The notes under the pieces were generated by a model, which was given only the letters and a program-made list of their open reading frames with translations, did not search any database and was not told where the DNA came from. A stretch of 63,228 nt of DNA, taken from the NCBI RefSeq assembly GCF_001544455.2, contig NZ_FCOC02000030.1, forward strand, positions 1 through 63,228. Reading direction: 5' to 3'. Below are positions 25,368-36,081 of the stretch, one piece after another. The stretch comes from Caballeronia sordidicola (GTDB lineage: Bacteria > Pseudomonadota > Gammaproteobacteria > Burkholderiales > Burkholderiaceae). The position numbers and the translations under genes are program-made. How positions within the stretch are numbered: the stretch's first letter is position 1; each line of letters opens with the position of its first letter.

Positions 25368-26036
25368 ATGACTCAATCCAGATTGTTATCGAGCTTGCAT
25401 ACCATTCGCGCTGGACTGCTTGTGGCGGGATTGATCTCGTTGTCCGCCTGCACCGCAATCGGCGTGGTGACGCATTCTGTATCGCCGGATGAGGCGAGCG
25501 TGCCCGCCGGGCGCTATCAGCTCGACGCGCATCATTGGAATGTCAGCTTCGACGTCGATCACTTCAAGTATTCACGCTTCGTCATGCGCTTCGACAAGGT
25601 CGATGCGCAGTTGAACTGGAACGCGGGCGGCCTGGATCAAAGTACGGTGGAAGCGACTATCGACGCAAACAGTCTCGACACCAACGTTCCGATCCTCAAC
25701 AAGATGATCAAGGGCAACGACGTTCTGAATGTGGATATGTATCCGACTATCCGCTTCGTCAGCACGCAATTCAAACGCACGGGCGACCAGAAGGGTGAGT
25801 TGACCGGTGACCTCACCATTCGTGGCACGCCCCGTCCCGTGACGCTGGCGGTGACCTTCAACGGACATGCGAAGGATCCGCTAACGAAGAAGGAGACACT
25901 TGGTTTTTCCGCCGATGGTCACTTCAGCCGAGCCCAATTTGGATTGTCGACGTGGTATCCGGCAGTAGGCGACGACGTGCATGTTGCAATCCAGGCGGAG
26001 TTCGATGCCGAAGATAAGCCGGCAACGTCTCAGTAA
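25368..26036 (+). CDS. YceI-family lipoprotein
   Basis: The 222-residue protein has a lipoprotein signal with the lipobox LSAC around residue 29, then a YceI-like domain (YQLDAHHWNVSFDVDHFKYSRFVMRFDKVDAQLNW; later LTGDLTIRGTPRPVTLAV and HFSRAQFGLSTWYPAVGDDV). YceI proteins form a lipocalin-like barrel that binds isoprenoid or amphiphilic ligands in the periplasm. The ATG at 25368 follows AAGGAC; an upstream in-frame start adds 8 residues without support. A terminator with a UUCG loop follows. Confidence 0.87.
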   Translation: MTQSRLLSSLHTIRAGLLVAGLISLSACTAIGVVTHSVSPDEASVPAGRYQLDAHHWNVSFDVDHFKYSRFVMRFDKVDAQLNWNAGGLDQSTVEATIDANSLDTNVPILNKMIKGNDVLNVDMYPTIRFVSTQFKRTGDQKGELTGDLTIRGTPRPVTLAVTFNGHAKDPLTKKETLGFSADGHFSRAQFGLSTWYPAVGDDVHVAIQAEFDAEDKPATSQ

Positions 26037-26054
26037 GCCAATGCTGTGTCTGAA

Positions 26055-26090
26055 AGCGCGCGTGGACTTCGGTCCAGGCGCGCTTTTTTT
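26055..26090 (+). terminator. Rho-independent terminator with UUCG loop
   Basis: AGCGCGC...GGAC (26055-26067), loop TTCG, and GTCC...GCGCGCT (26072-26084) form a long GC-rich stem with a small internal mismatch, followed by seven T residues. It ends the yceI-like transcript and insulates the T6SS cluster. Confidence 0.9.
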
Positions 26091-26198
26091 ATTGCTCAAA
26101 TAGGTTAGTAATCCGATCTTCACCAGCACGCTGTTCGCACTGTGAGTCTATTGCGTGGCGTGTACTTACGCGATTCGATCGCGGCCAGGAACGCTTGT

Positions 26199-26223
26199 TT
26201 CATTCAGAAACATTTTGAATGAA
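26199..26223. promoter_or_regulatory. inverted repeat upstream of the T6SS cluster
   Basis: TTCATTCA (26199-26206) and TGAATGAA (26216-26223) are perfect 8-bp arms with 9 bases between. The geometry suits a dimeric regulator bound on one face of the DNA. It lies about 115 bases before tssA. Confidence 0.5.
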
Positions 26224-26268
26224 GCGGCAGGAAATCGAATCGGAATAAACCCGGGCTCAGGATGTTCT

Positions 26269-26313
26269 GTTAGGTAAGAGGCGCGTTGATCGTTGCCTGA
26301 CGAGTTACCTAAC
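26269..26313. repeat. 9-bp inverted repeat just before tssA
   Basis: GTTAGGTAA (26269-26277) and TTACCTAAC (26305-26313) are perfect arms separated by 27 bases. The tssA ATG follows 23 bases later and has only a poor ribosome site. It may be an operator pair or a leader-RNA hairpin that affects initiation. Confidence 0.5.
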
Positions 26314-26335
26314 CGAGTCGTTCCGAAGTCCCGAC

Positions 26336-27397
26336 ATGACACTTGAATTCATCACGCATATCGAATGGGCCGGCTGGCTCGAGGACATATCCACAACGCT
26401 TCCCTGCGGTGTCGATCTCGAATATGACCCTTCATTCCGGTTGCTCGAAGAAGCGGTGAACGGGAAGCCGGAAGCGGAATACGGGAAGACCATTGTTGCA
26501 GCCGTGCCGCCGGACTGGAAAGCGGCAAATACCTTGTGCGCCGAGTTGATGTCGCGCAGCCGTGATTTGAGGGTCGTTGCGTACCTGTCGCGAGCGCGTC
26601 TTGCAAGTGTCGGCGTTGCTGGACTTGCCGATGGACTCGCGCTTGCCCATGGCCTCCTGCAGCAGCATTGGCACCATGTCCATCCGCAACTTGACGCCGG
26701 AGACAACAACGATCCAACCGCCCGCATCAATGCGCTCGCCGCGTTCGTGGACAAATCGGGCGTGCTTGACGAGCTTCTCGACACGCCGTTGCTTCCCCAG
26801 CTTTCCTCGCAAACGTTGCCGGTCACCTTGCGCGACTGGTCTTATGCGAATGGCGACATGACGGCGCCCCCGGGCCGGGCCGTCATGAGCCTCGCAGAAA
26901 TCGAAGCGGCAATCACGGCCGCCATTGATCACGCGAGATTGCTCAAGGCCTCGTTCAGCGCCGCGCTTGCGCACGCCGAGCGGATTGAAGTTGTCTTGAC
27001 GGAACACGTTGGCATGGCGCAGGCGTTGGATCTCTCCGCCTTGAAGACGCCATTGCGGAGAGGCGAATCGCTGATTGGCGAGTGCCTGTCGAAGCTGGAT
27101 ATCGACAAGACACCCGAACCCGAAACGCTTGCTGCTGGGCAGCTATCGGCCATAGTGGATGCCGCAGTACCGTCGACACACCAACTCGCGACACGCGCCG
27201 ATGTCATCGCCATGCTCGACCGGCTTTGCGACTACTACGCGCGCCACGAACCATCCAGTCCCGTGCCCTTGTTGTTGCAGCGTGCGCGTGGACTGGTCGA
27301 CAAGTCGTTTGTCGACCTGCTGAAGGACCTTGCACCCGAAGGGCTGGCTCAACTGACCAGCGTAGTTGGGGCGGCCGGCGTGCCGGCATCCGAATAA
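26336..27397 (+). CDS. tssA: T6SS protein TssA
   Basis: The 353-residue protein has the ImpA-N domain at the N-terminus (WLEDISTTLPCGVDLEYDPSFRLLEEAV), which defines TssA, followed by helical segments (VVAYLSRARLASVGVAGLADGLALAHGLLQQHWHHVHPQLD). TssA caps or primes sheath polymerisation at the baseplate. It is the first gene of the plus-strand cluster, 32 bases before tssB. The start ATG lacks a good Shine-Dalgarno sequence. Confidence 0.93.
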   Translation: MTLEFITHIEWAGWLEDISTTLPCGVDLEYDPSFRLLEEAVNGKPEAEYGKTIVAAVPPDWKAANTLCAELMSRSRDLRVVAYLSRARLASVGVAGLADGLALAHGLLQQHWHHVHPQLDAGDNNDPTARINALAAFVDKSGVLDELLDTPLLPQLSSQTLPVTLRDWSYANGDMTAPPGRAVMSLAEIEAAITAAIDHARLLKASFSAALAHAERIEVVLTEHVGMAQALDLSALKTPLRRGESLIGECLSKLDIDKTPEPETLAAGQLSAIVDAAVPSTHQLATRADVIAMLDRLCDYYARHEPSSPVPLLLQRARGLVDKSFVDLLKDLAPEGLAQLTSVVGAAGVPASE

Positions 27398-27428
27398 CTC
27401 GTTCGATTCATCACTGGAGAACAGGAAT

Positions 27429-27929
27429 ATGGCTAAGGAAAGCAGTCAGAAATTCATCGCGCGCAATCGTGCGCCGCGCGTGCAGATTGAATACGACGTC
27501 GAAGTCTATGGGTCGGAGAAGAAGGTGAATCTGCCCTTTGTAATGGGCGTGTTATCCGATCTGTCGGGGACACCCGAAGAATCGCTGCAGCCCGTAGCCG
27601 ACCGCAAGTTTCTTGAGATCGACATCGATAACTTCGACGAACGCCTGCGTTCCATGAAGCCGCGCGTTGCCATGCAGGTCGAGAACAGGTTGACCGGCAA
27701 CGGCAAGATGGGCGTGGACATGACCTTCGAAAGCATGGATGACTTCTCGCCCGCGGCAATTGCCCGCAAGGTAGAGCCGCTCGCAAAACTGCTCGAGGCA
27801 CGCAGTCAGTTGCAAAACCTGCTGACTTATATGGACGGCAAGACCGACGCGGAAAAGCTGGTCAGCAAGCTGCTCGAAGATCCGGCTCTTCTCAGCGCGC
27901 TTGCATCAGCGCCCAAGCCGCAAGAGTGA
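27429..27929 (+). CDS. tssB: T6SS contractile sheath small subunit TssB (VipA)
   Basis: The 166-residue protein has the typical N-terminus (RNRAPRVQIEYDVEVYGSEKKVNLPFVMGVLSDLSG) and C-terminus (LEARSQLQNLLTYMDGKTDAEKLVSKLLEDP) of VipA-type subunits. It assembles with TssC into the contractile sheath around the Hcp tube. The ATG at 27429 follows a GGAG site. It lies 48 bases before tssC. Confidence 0.96.
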   Translation: MAKESSQKFIARNRAPRVQIEYDVEVYGSEKKVNLPFVMGVLSDLSGTPEESLQPVADRKFLEIDIDNFDERLRSMKPRVAMQVENRLTGNGKMGVDMTFESMDDFSPAAIARKVEPLAKLLEARSQLQNLLTYMDGKTDAEKLVSKLLEDPALLSALASAPKPQE

Positions 27930-27977
27930 TCTTCCGGGTCCCAATCTTCATCAACCAGCAAGCCAGGAGGAACAATC

Positions 27978-29492
<1,515 letters not shown>

Positions 29493-29560
29493 TCAATTTT
29501 GGTTCATCGGGTAAAGACCGTACGTTTTTTAACGCAACAATCTAATTAGGAAACCAAATC

Positions 29561-30052
29561 ATGGCAGTCGATATTTTCTTGGATCTCGGTACAGTCAAGG
29601 GCGAATCGCTGGATTCGGTACATAAGGATGAGATCGACATCCTCTCGTGGAGCTGGGGCATGAGCCAGTCTGGAACAATGCACCTCGGTACGGGCGGTGG
29701 CGGAGGCAAGGTTGCGGTCCACGACCTTTCGATCACCAAATACACGGACCGCGCCACGCCGTCCATTGTCACGGCATGTACCACGGGCAAGCACTATCCG
29801 ACCGGCAAGCTGACGGTACGCAAGGCCGGTGGAACGAAGCCGCTCGAGTACTACATCATCGAGATGGAAAAAGTGCTGGTCACGAACTACGCGACAGGTG
29901 GTTCGGACGGAGAAGATCGTTTCACGGAGACCGTCACGCTCAACTTCGAGAAATTTCACGTGAGCTATCAGCAACAGGATCCGACGTCCGGCTCGGCATT
30001 GGGCGGCGTGGTCGAAAGCAAGTGGAATATCCCTGCTAACGCGGAAGCCTGA
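29561..30052 (+). CDS. hcp: T6SS tube protein Hcp (TssD)
   Basis: The 163-residue protein starts with MAVDIFLDLGTVKGESLDSVHKDEIDILSWSWGMSQSG and contains the Hcp1 fold motifs VHDLSITKYTDRATPSIV and VTLNFEKFHVSYQQQ. Hcp hexamers stack into the secreted tube. It is preceded by a 68-base gap after tssC and an AGGAAAC ribosome site, so it may also be read from its own promoter. No C-terminal toxin extension is present. Confidence 0.97.
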   Translation: MAVDIFLDLGTVKGESLDSVHKDEIDILSWSWGMSQSGTMHLGTGGGGGKVAVHDLSITKYTDRATPSIVTACTTGKHYPTGKLTVRKAGGTKPLEYYIIEMEKVLVTNYATGGSDGEDRFTETVTLNFEKFHVSYQQQDPTSGSALGGVVESKWNIPANAEA

Positions 30053-30054
30053 TT

Positions 30055-30579
30055 GTGACGAAGCCGCCCACGATCGCGCGCAATGCGGGGCGCATCCAGC
30101 CCTCGCTGCTCGAACGTCTCACCGATCACGAGCCCGAGGCGACCCGCGAAGTACGGGAACAGCGGGCGAGTTCCGCTCGTGCGTTGCGCCAGAGCGTGAT
30201 GCGCGATCTTGGATGGCTCCTGAATGCGCAGGGAATATCGTCATCACAGGACATTGGGCGCTTTCCTGGCGTCGCGGATTCGGTGCTGAATTTCGGGTTT
30301 TCCGACCTTGCGGGCAAGAGCGCGTCGAACATCGACATAGTGCAGATCGAGCGCCTGATGGCCGACACCATCCGTGCGTTCGAGCCGCGAATTCTTCCCG
30401 GCACATTGCGCGTGCGGGCGGTGCAATCGGGCGAAACCACGGGGCAACACAACGCCATTGCGTTCATCGTGGAAGGGGATTTGCACGCCCATCCGGTGCC
30501 TGAACGTCTTTATTTGCGGACCGAACTCGACCTCGAAGCAGGGAAGGTCAACGTATCCGAGCAAGCGGATACGCGCTGA
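30055..30579 (+). CDS. tssE: T6SS baseplate protein TssE (gp25-like)
   Basis: The 174-residue protein has the GPW/gp25 lysozyme-like baseplate fold: an N-terminal SLLERLTDHEP, then SVMRDLGWLLNAQGI, the VLNFGFSDLAGKS loop and FEPRILPGTLRVRAV. It starts with GTG 2 bases after hcp, which suggests coupled translation. TssE links sheath and baseplate. Confidence 0.93.
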   Translation: MTKPPTIARNAGRIQPSLLERLTDHEPEATREVREQRASSARALRQSVMRDLGWLLNAQGISSSQDIGRFPGVADSVLNFGFSDLAGKSASNIDIVQIERLMADTIRAFEPRILPGTLRVRAVQSGETTGQHNAIAFIVEGDLHAHPVPERLYLRTELDLEAGKVNVSEQADTR

Positions 30580-30596
30580 AACACAAGGCCCCAACC

Positions 30597-32453
30597 ATGA
30601 ACCCAAAACTGATTGAGTACTACAGCCAGGAGCTTCAGCACGTCCGTGAAATGGGCGGGGAATTTGCGAAGGCGTTCCCCAAGGTCGCGGGACGGCTGGG
30701 GCTTGAAAGCTTCGAGTGCGCCGATCCTTACGTTGAGCGCTTGCTGGAAGGCTTCAGCTTTCTCTCGGCGCGCGTGCAGATGAAGATCGACGCCGAGTTT
30801 CCGCGCTTCACGCAGCATCTGGCCGAGCTTGTGTATCCGCATTATCTTGCGCCCACGCCGGCAATGACGATCGTGGAGATACAACCGGACATGACGCATC
30901 CGGCGCTTCCCGAAGGGGTACAGATTCCGCGTGGCACGGCGCTGCACGGACGGCTCGATGGAGACAGTTCCACGCGTTGCGAATTTCGAACGGCGCATGC
31001 AATCACCATGTGGCCTATCGAGTTGACCGAAGCGCGCATGTTCACGCATACGGGAACGCTTGGCGGTGTGAACGTGACCTTGCCGCGTGGCGTCAAGGCG
31101 GGTTTGCGTCTGCGCTTGCGGGCGCTGAACAACCAGAAGATCGGTGATATTTCGCTGGATAATCTGCCGCTTTATTTGCGTGGCGCAGAGGGATTGCCAG
31201 CGCGTTTGTACGAGTTGCTGCTCGGCTCCACGCTCGGTGTGGTTGTTGAAGGCAAGCTGTTGCCAGCATCCTCCATCAGGCCGCTAGGCTTTTCCGACGA
31301 CGAAGCCTTGCTCCCCGTCAGCAGCCAGTCGTTCCCCGGTTATCGCTTGCTGCAGGAGTATTTCGCGTTTGCGCAGCGCTTCATGTTTGTTTCCATCGAT
31401 GGGCTCAAGCCGCACATGGCCCGTTGCAACAGCGATGAAATCGAGTTGATCGTGTTGCTCTCGCGCGCGGATCAGGCGCTTGAACAGCTTGTCGATGCAT
31501 CGCATTTCGCGCTGCACTGCACGCCGTGCATCAACTTGTTTCCGCGTCGCACTGACCGCATTGCAGTGACCGGCGAGCAGTTCGAGCATCACGTGGTGGT
31601 GGACCGCACGCGGCCGATGGATTTCGAGGTTTATCAGGTTCAGGACGTAACCGGATATCGCGCAGGCGGCGGCGCGGAGTTGCCATTTCAGCCGTTTTAT
31701 CGCGCACGGGACATGGGCATTCCCGACTCGGGCGTCGGTGCGTTTTACCAGGTACGCCGCGAGAAACGCTTGCCATCTTCGCGACAAAATGAACGCGGCG
31801 TGCGCTCGAACTATCTTGGCAGCGAGACCTTTATCGCGCTTGTCGATACAACCGACGCCCCATATCCCGGCGAGCTTCATCAGCTTGGCCTGAGCGTGCT
31901 GTGCACCAATCGCGACCTGACGCTGACCATGCCGCTTGGGGACAGCGCCACCGATTTCACCGTCGATCTGGAAGTACCGGTGCTCAGCGCGCGTTGCATT
32001 GCCGGTCCGAGCAGGCCTTTGCCGTCGTATGCGGAAGGTCCGGTCGCGTGGCGCCTGTTGAGCCACTTGTCGCTGAACTATGCGTCGCTGGTGGATGGCA
32101 ACGACGGTCAGGGCGCGCAAGCCATGCGCGATTTGCTCGGCCTGTATGCGCCTGCCGGTGACGGCGCTGCGGCAAGGCAGGTGGACGGCCTTCGCTCCAT
32201 AGATACGCAGCCGGTTACGCGTCGTTTGCCGTCGCGCGGACCCATTGTGTTCGGCCGCGGTCTTGAGATCAACCTGCTGATCGATGAAACCGCTTTCGAG
32301 GGTGCAAGCGCGTTTCTTTTTGGCGCCGTGCTGGCGCGCTTCTTCACGCAATACGTGTCGCTGAATTCGTTCACCGAGACGGTGGTCACGAGCGCGGCGC
32401 GCGGTGAAATCATGCGATGGGCACCGGGGAGCGGACTATGCAAAACGCTGTGA
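30597..32453 (+). CDS. tssF: T6SS baseplate protein TssF
   Basis: The 618-residue protein begins LIEYYSQELQHVREMGGEFAKAFPKVAGRL, the diagnostic start of TssF/VasA, and has FSFLSARVQMKIDAEFPRFTQHLAELVYPHYLAPTPAM. The C-terminus contains SLNSFTETVV. It forms the baseplate wedge with TssE, TssG and TssK. Its 3' end overlaps tssG by 16 bases. Confidence 0.96.
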   Translation: MNPKLIEYYSQELQHVREMGGEFAKAFPKVAGRLGLESFECADPYVERLLEGFSFLSARVQMKIDAEFPRFTQHLAELVYPHYLAPTPAMTIVEIQPDMTHPALPEGVQIPRGTALHGRLDGDSSTRCEFRTAHAITMWPIELTEARMFTHTGTLGGVNVTLPRGVKAGLRLRLRALNNQKIGDISLDNLPLYLRGAEGLPARLYELLLGSTLGVVVEGKLLPASSIRPLGFSDDEALLPVSSQSFPGYRLLQEYFAFAQRFMFVSIDGLKPHMARCNSDEIELIVLLSRADQALEQLVDASHFALHCTPCINLFPRRTDRIAVTGEQFEHHVVVDRTRPMDFEVYQVQDVTGYRAGGGAELPFQPFYRARDMGIPDSGVGAFYQVRREKRLPSSRQNERGVRSNYLGSETFIALVDTTDAPYPGELHQLGLSVLCTNRDLTLTMPLGDSATDFTVDLEVPVLSARCIAGPSRPLPSYAEGPVAWRLLSHLSLNYASLVDGNDGQGAQAMRDLLGLYAPAGDGAAARQVDGLRSIDTQPVTRRLPSRGPIVFGRGLEINLLIDETAFEGASAFLFGAVLARFFTQYVSLNSFTETVVTSAARGEIMRWAPGSGLCKTL

Positions 32454-33475
32454 CTGTCCTCGCCCGCCTTTCCGCCGATGCCACGCGCTTCGACTTTTTC
32501 CAGGCCGTGCGTTTGCTCGAATGCGCATATCCGCGCTTGCCGCGCGTGGGTTCTTCCTTGCGTCCGCGCGATGACGCGGTGCGCTTTGGCCAGGAACCGG
32601 ATCTCATCTTTTTTCCGGCCACGCTGCGCAATTTCATCGTGAACGAGGACGCCAGGACAGCGCCCACGCTCGTTGTGAATTTCTTCGGACTGCTGGGCCC
32701 GAATGGTCCGATGCCCACGCATCTCACCGAGTACATCCGCGACCGGTCGCGCAACGCAGGCGATCCGACCTTCGCGCGTTTTCTCGACGTGTTCCATCAT
32801 CGCATGACGTCGCTTTTTTATCGGTCGTGGGCGGTGGCGCAGCCGACTGTCAGTCTCGACCGGAACAACGGTGACCGGTTTTCGGCCTATGTGGGCAGCA
32901 CGTTCGGACTGGGTGAACCGGCGCTGCGCAATCGCGACAGCATCCCTGATTTTGCGAAGCTTCATTTTGCCGGCGTGCTCAGCGGTCCGACACGTCACGC
33001 CGCGGGCTTGCGTCTCGTGCTGATGCGCTTTTTTAACGTCCCGGTGGAGGTCAAGGAGAACGTCGGGCACTGGATCGACTTTCCGGCGCGCTCGCTGAGC
33101 CGTCTCGGCGCCGCTGACGAAAGCGGCCGTCTGGGCCTCGGCACCATGCTCGGCGCTCGCGCGTGGGACCGGCAGCACAAGTTTCGCGTTGCACTCGGGC
33201 CGCTTTCGATGGCCGACTATCAGCGGTTTCTTCCGGGCGGCGCGAGCCTCGTGCGCCTCGCCGACTGGATCCGCAACTACGTGCGCGACCCGCTCGAATG
33301 GGATCTGAACCTGCAACTGCGTCGCGCCGACGTCCCGCTTCTTGCACTCGGGCGGCATCAGCGTCTTGGTTACACGACCTGGCTGCTATCGCGTCCGGCT
33401 GCAACCGACGCCACGCAACTCCTACTCAAACCCCTCGGTCCCGGTGGCCGCGTCAAGACTCTCGCACAGGATTAA
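32438..33475 (+). CDS. tssG: T6SS baseplate protein TssG
   Basis: The 345-residue protein has FDFFQAVRLLECAYPRLPRVG near the N-terminus, NFFGLLGPNGPMPTHLTEYIRDR, and LGQ-like segments typical of TssG/VasB. I take the ATG at 32438, which follows GGAG, over an in-frame start 21 bases earlier. It overlaps tssF and is followed 2 bases later by tssH. Confidence 0.94.
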   Translation: MQNAVTVLARLSADATRFDFFQAVRLLECAYPRLPRVGSSLRPRDDAVRFGQEPDLIFFPATLRNFIVNEDARTAPTLVVNFFGLLGPNGPMPTHLTEYIRDRSRNAGDPTFARFLDVFHHRMTSLFYRSWAVAQPTVSLDRNNGDRFSAYVGSTFGLGEPALRNRDSIPDFAKLHFAGVLSGPTRHAAGLRLVLMRFFNVPVEVKENVGHWIDFPARSLSRLGAADESGRLGLGTMLGARAWDRQHKFRVALGPLSMADYQRFLPGGASLVRLADWIRNYVRDPLEWDLNLQLRRADVPLLALGRHQRLGYTTWLLSRPAATDATQLLLKPLGPGGRVKTLAQD

Positions 33476-33477
33476 CC

Positions 33478-36081
33478 ATGGCAGAAATCAGCCGCGCCGT
33501 GATGTTCGGCAAACTCGACACGCTCAGCTATCGCGCGATGGAAAGCGCCACGACGTTTTGTCGTCTGCGAGGCAACCCGTATGTGGAACTGGCGCACTGG
33601 ATGCATCAACTGCTCGAGTTGCCCGACTCGGACCTGCACCGGATCATCAAGCATTTTGGTGTCGAGCCTTCCAGGCTCGCCCGCGATCTGACGGAGGCGT
33701 TGGATAGATTGCCGCGCGGGTCTACATCGATCACGGACATCTCTTCGCAACTCGAAGAAGCGGTTGAGCGCGGCTGGGTATACGGCTCGTTGTTGTTCGA
33801 TGCATCGAAAGTCCGCAGCGCGCATTTGATCGTGGGTGCGTTGAAGACGCCGGGTTTGCGCAATGCGCTGCGTGGCATTTCCCGCGAGTTCGATCGCGTG
33901 AGGCTCGATGACCTCGTTGACGACTTCGAGACTCTGCTTGATGGATCGCCGGAGAGTGTGCAGGTTTCCAGCACGCCAGCAGCGGCAACTTCAGTGCTTT
34001 CAGGCAAGCAGGATGCATTGCAGCGCTTCACAGTCGACCTGACGGAACAGGCGCGTTCGGACAAGCTCGACGCAATCGTTGGACGTGACGAAGAGATTCG
34101 TCAGGTCATCGATATTCTCATGCGTCGCCGCCAGAACAATCCGCTCTTGACGGGCGAAGCGGGTGTGGGGAAGACGGCCGTGGTCGAAGGTCTCGCCCAG
34201 CGGATCGTCGCCGGTGACGTGCCGCCCATGCTGCGCGATGTCACGCTGCGCACGCTCGATGTCGCCTTGCTTCAGGCCGGCGCCGGCGTAAAGGGCGAGT
34301 TCGAAACGCGCTTGCGCCAGGTGCTGGAGGAAGTGCAATCGGCGGAGCGCCCGGTGATTCTTTTCATCGATGAAGCGCACACGCTCGTGGGCGCGGGCGG
34401 CGCGCCCGGAACCGGCGATGCCGCGAACCTGCTCAAGCCCGCGCTTGCACGCGGCACGGTGCGCACGATTGCGGCGACTACGTGGTCGGAGTATCGGCGG
34501 CACATTGAAAAAGATCCCGCGTTGACGCGACGCTTTCAGGTCGTGCAAGTGCGCGAGCCCGACGAAGCGCGCGCGATCACCATGATGCGCGGTATTGCTC
34601 ACGCGCTCGAGCAGCATCACGGCGTGCAGATCCTCGATGAAGCCATTGAAGCGGCCGTGCGCTTGTCGCATCGGTACATTCCGGCGCGTCAGTTGCCCGA
34701 CAAATCCGTGAGCTTGCTGGACACCGCATGCGCGCGCGTTGCGGTGAGCCAGCACGCTACGCCGCCCGCAGTGGAAGACGCGCAAAAGCGCATTGCTGCG
34801 TTGAGGACGGAACTCGACGTGATCGCGCGCGAAAGCCTGATCGGTATTAATACATCCGCGCGGCAAGAGGCGGCGTCAACGGCATTGGAAGAAGAGACGC
34901 AACGTTTAGCCACGCTCAACGCACGCTGGAAGACCGAGCGTGAACTCGTGAAGGATATCCTCGCGCGCCGTGCACAACTACGCAACGGCGCGCCGGGCGC
35001 GGACCTTGCCGCGCTCAGAACGCAACAGGCGTTGCTCGCGGACCATCAAGGCGATGCGCCGTTGATCCTGCCTGGCGTCGACCGCCAAGCGGTCGCGGCA
35101 GTGGTTCAGGATTGGACCGGCGTGCCTGTTCTCAAGATGGTGAAGAACGATATCGACAACGTGCTCCGGCTTGGCGAGCTTCTGGACAAACGCATCATCG
35201 GGCAGGGGCACGCGACCGAGATGATCGCGCGGCGTATTCGCACGTCGCGTGCGGGACTCGACAATCCGAACAAACCGGTCGGCGTGTTCATGCTCGCGGG
35301 AACCTCGGGCGTGGGCAAGACGGAGACGGCGCTGGCGCTCGCCGAACTGCTGTATGGCGGCGAGCAGAACCTGATCACCATCAACATGAGCGAATATCAG
35401 GAAGCGCATACGGTCTCGCTGCTGAAGGGCGCGCCTCCGGGTTACGTCGGCTTTGGAGAAGGCGGCGTGTTGACCGAAGCCGTGCGTCGCCGGCCGCATA
35501 GCGTCGTGCTGCTCGACGAAGTGGAGAAGGCGCATCCCGATGTGCACGAACTGTTCTTCCAGGTCTTCGACAAAGGCTGGATGGAAGATAGCGAAGGCCG
35601 CTCCATTGATTTCCGCAACACGCTGATCCTGCTGACCACGAATGCGGGAACCGAATGCATTGCACATCTGTGCCGCGATCCGCAACACATGCCGGAGATG
35701 GAAACCATTGAAGAGCAGTTGCATACGGAACTGCTGCATACGTTCCCGCCGGCCCTGCTTGGGCGCATGGTCACGATCCCCTATTACCCGTTGAGCGACA
35801 CAATGCTGCGGGCCATCATCCGGCTGCAACTCGGGCGTGTTGCGGAGCGCGTCACCCGTACGCATCAGGTGCCGTTCACTTTTGACGAAGACGTGATCGG
35901 CCAGATCGCCGTGCGTTGCACGCGACTTGAAAGCGGCGGCCGGATGATCGACGCGATCCTCACGAACAGTCTCTTGCCGCGTATCAGCACGGAGTTTCTG
36001 TCGCGCGTGATCGACGGAAAGACGCTTGCACGCGTGCATGTCGGCGTTGAAGCGGAGGAGTTCACCTATGTCTTCGACTAA
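33478..36081 (+). CDS. tssH: T6SS ATPase ClpV (TssH)
   Basis: The 867-residue AAA+ unfoldase of the ClpB type has an N-domain (about 1-160), Walker A1 GEAGVGKT (226-233) with FIDEAHTLVGAG, a coiled middle domain, and Walker A2 GTSGVGKT (608-615) with VVLLDEVEKAHPDVHELFFQVFDKGWMEDSEGR. The middle domain is short, as in ClpV rather than ClpB. It recycles contracted TssB/C sheaths. The frame is open upstream, but the ATG at 33478, 2 bases after tssG, gives the family start. Its end overlaps vgrG by 14 bases. Confidence 0.96.
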   Translation: MAEISRAVMFGKLDTLSYRAMESATTFCRLRGNPYVELAHWMHQLLELPDSDLHRIIKHFGVEPSRLARDLTEALDRLPRGSTSITDISSQLEEAVERGWVYGSLLFDASKVRSAHLIVGALKTPGLRNALRGISREFDRVRLDDLVDDFETLLDGSPESVQVSSTPAAATSVLSGKQDALQRFTVDLTEQARSDKLDAIVGRDEEIRQVIDILMRRRQNNPLLTGEAGVGKTAVVEGLAQRIVAGDVPPMLRDVTLRTLDVALLQAGAGVKGEFETRLRQVLEEVQSAERPVILFIDEAHTLVGAGGAPGTGDAANLLKPALARGTVRTIAATTWSEYRRHIEKDPALTRRFQVVQVREPDEARAITMMRGIAHALEQHHGVQILDEAIEAAVRLSHRYIPARQLPDKSVSLLDTACARVAVSQHATPPAVEDAQKRIAALRTELDVIARESLIGINTSARQEAASTALEEETQRLATLNARWKTERELVKDILARRAQLRNGAPGADLAALRTQQALLADHQGDAPLILPGVDRQAVAAVVQDWTGVPVLKMVKNDIDNVLRLGELLDKRIIGQGHATEMIARRIRTSRAGLDNPNKPVGVFMLAGTSGVGKTETALALAELLYGGEQNLITINMSEYQEAHTVSLLKGAPPGYVGFGEGGVLTEAVRRRPHSVVLLDEVEKAHPDVHELFFQVFDKGWMEDSEGRSIDFRNTLILLTTNAGTECIAHLCRDPQHMPEMETIEEQLHTELLHTFPPALLGRMVTIPYYPLSDTMLRAIIRLQLGRVAERVTRTHQVPFTFDEDVIGQIAVRCTRLESGGRMIDAILTNSLLPRISTEFLSRVIDGKTLARVHVGVEAEEFTYVFD

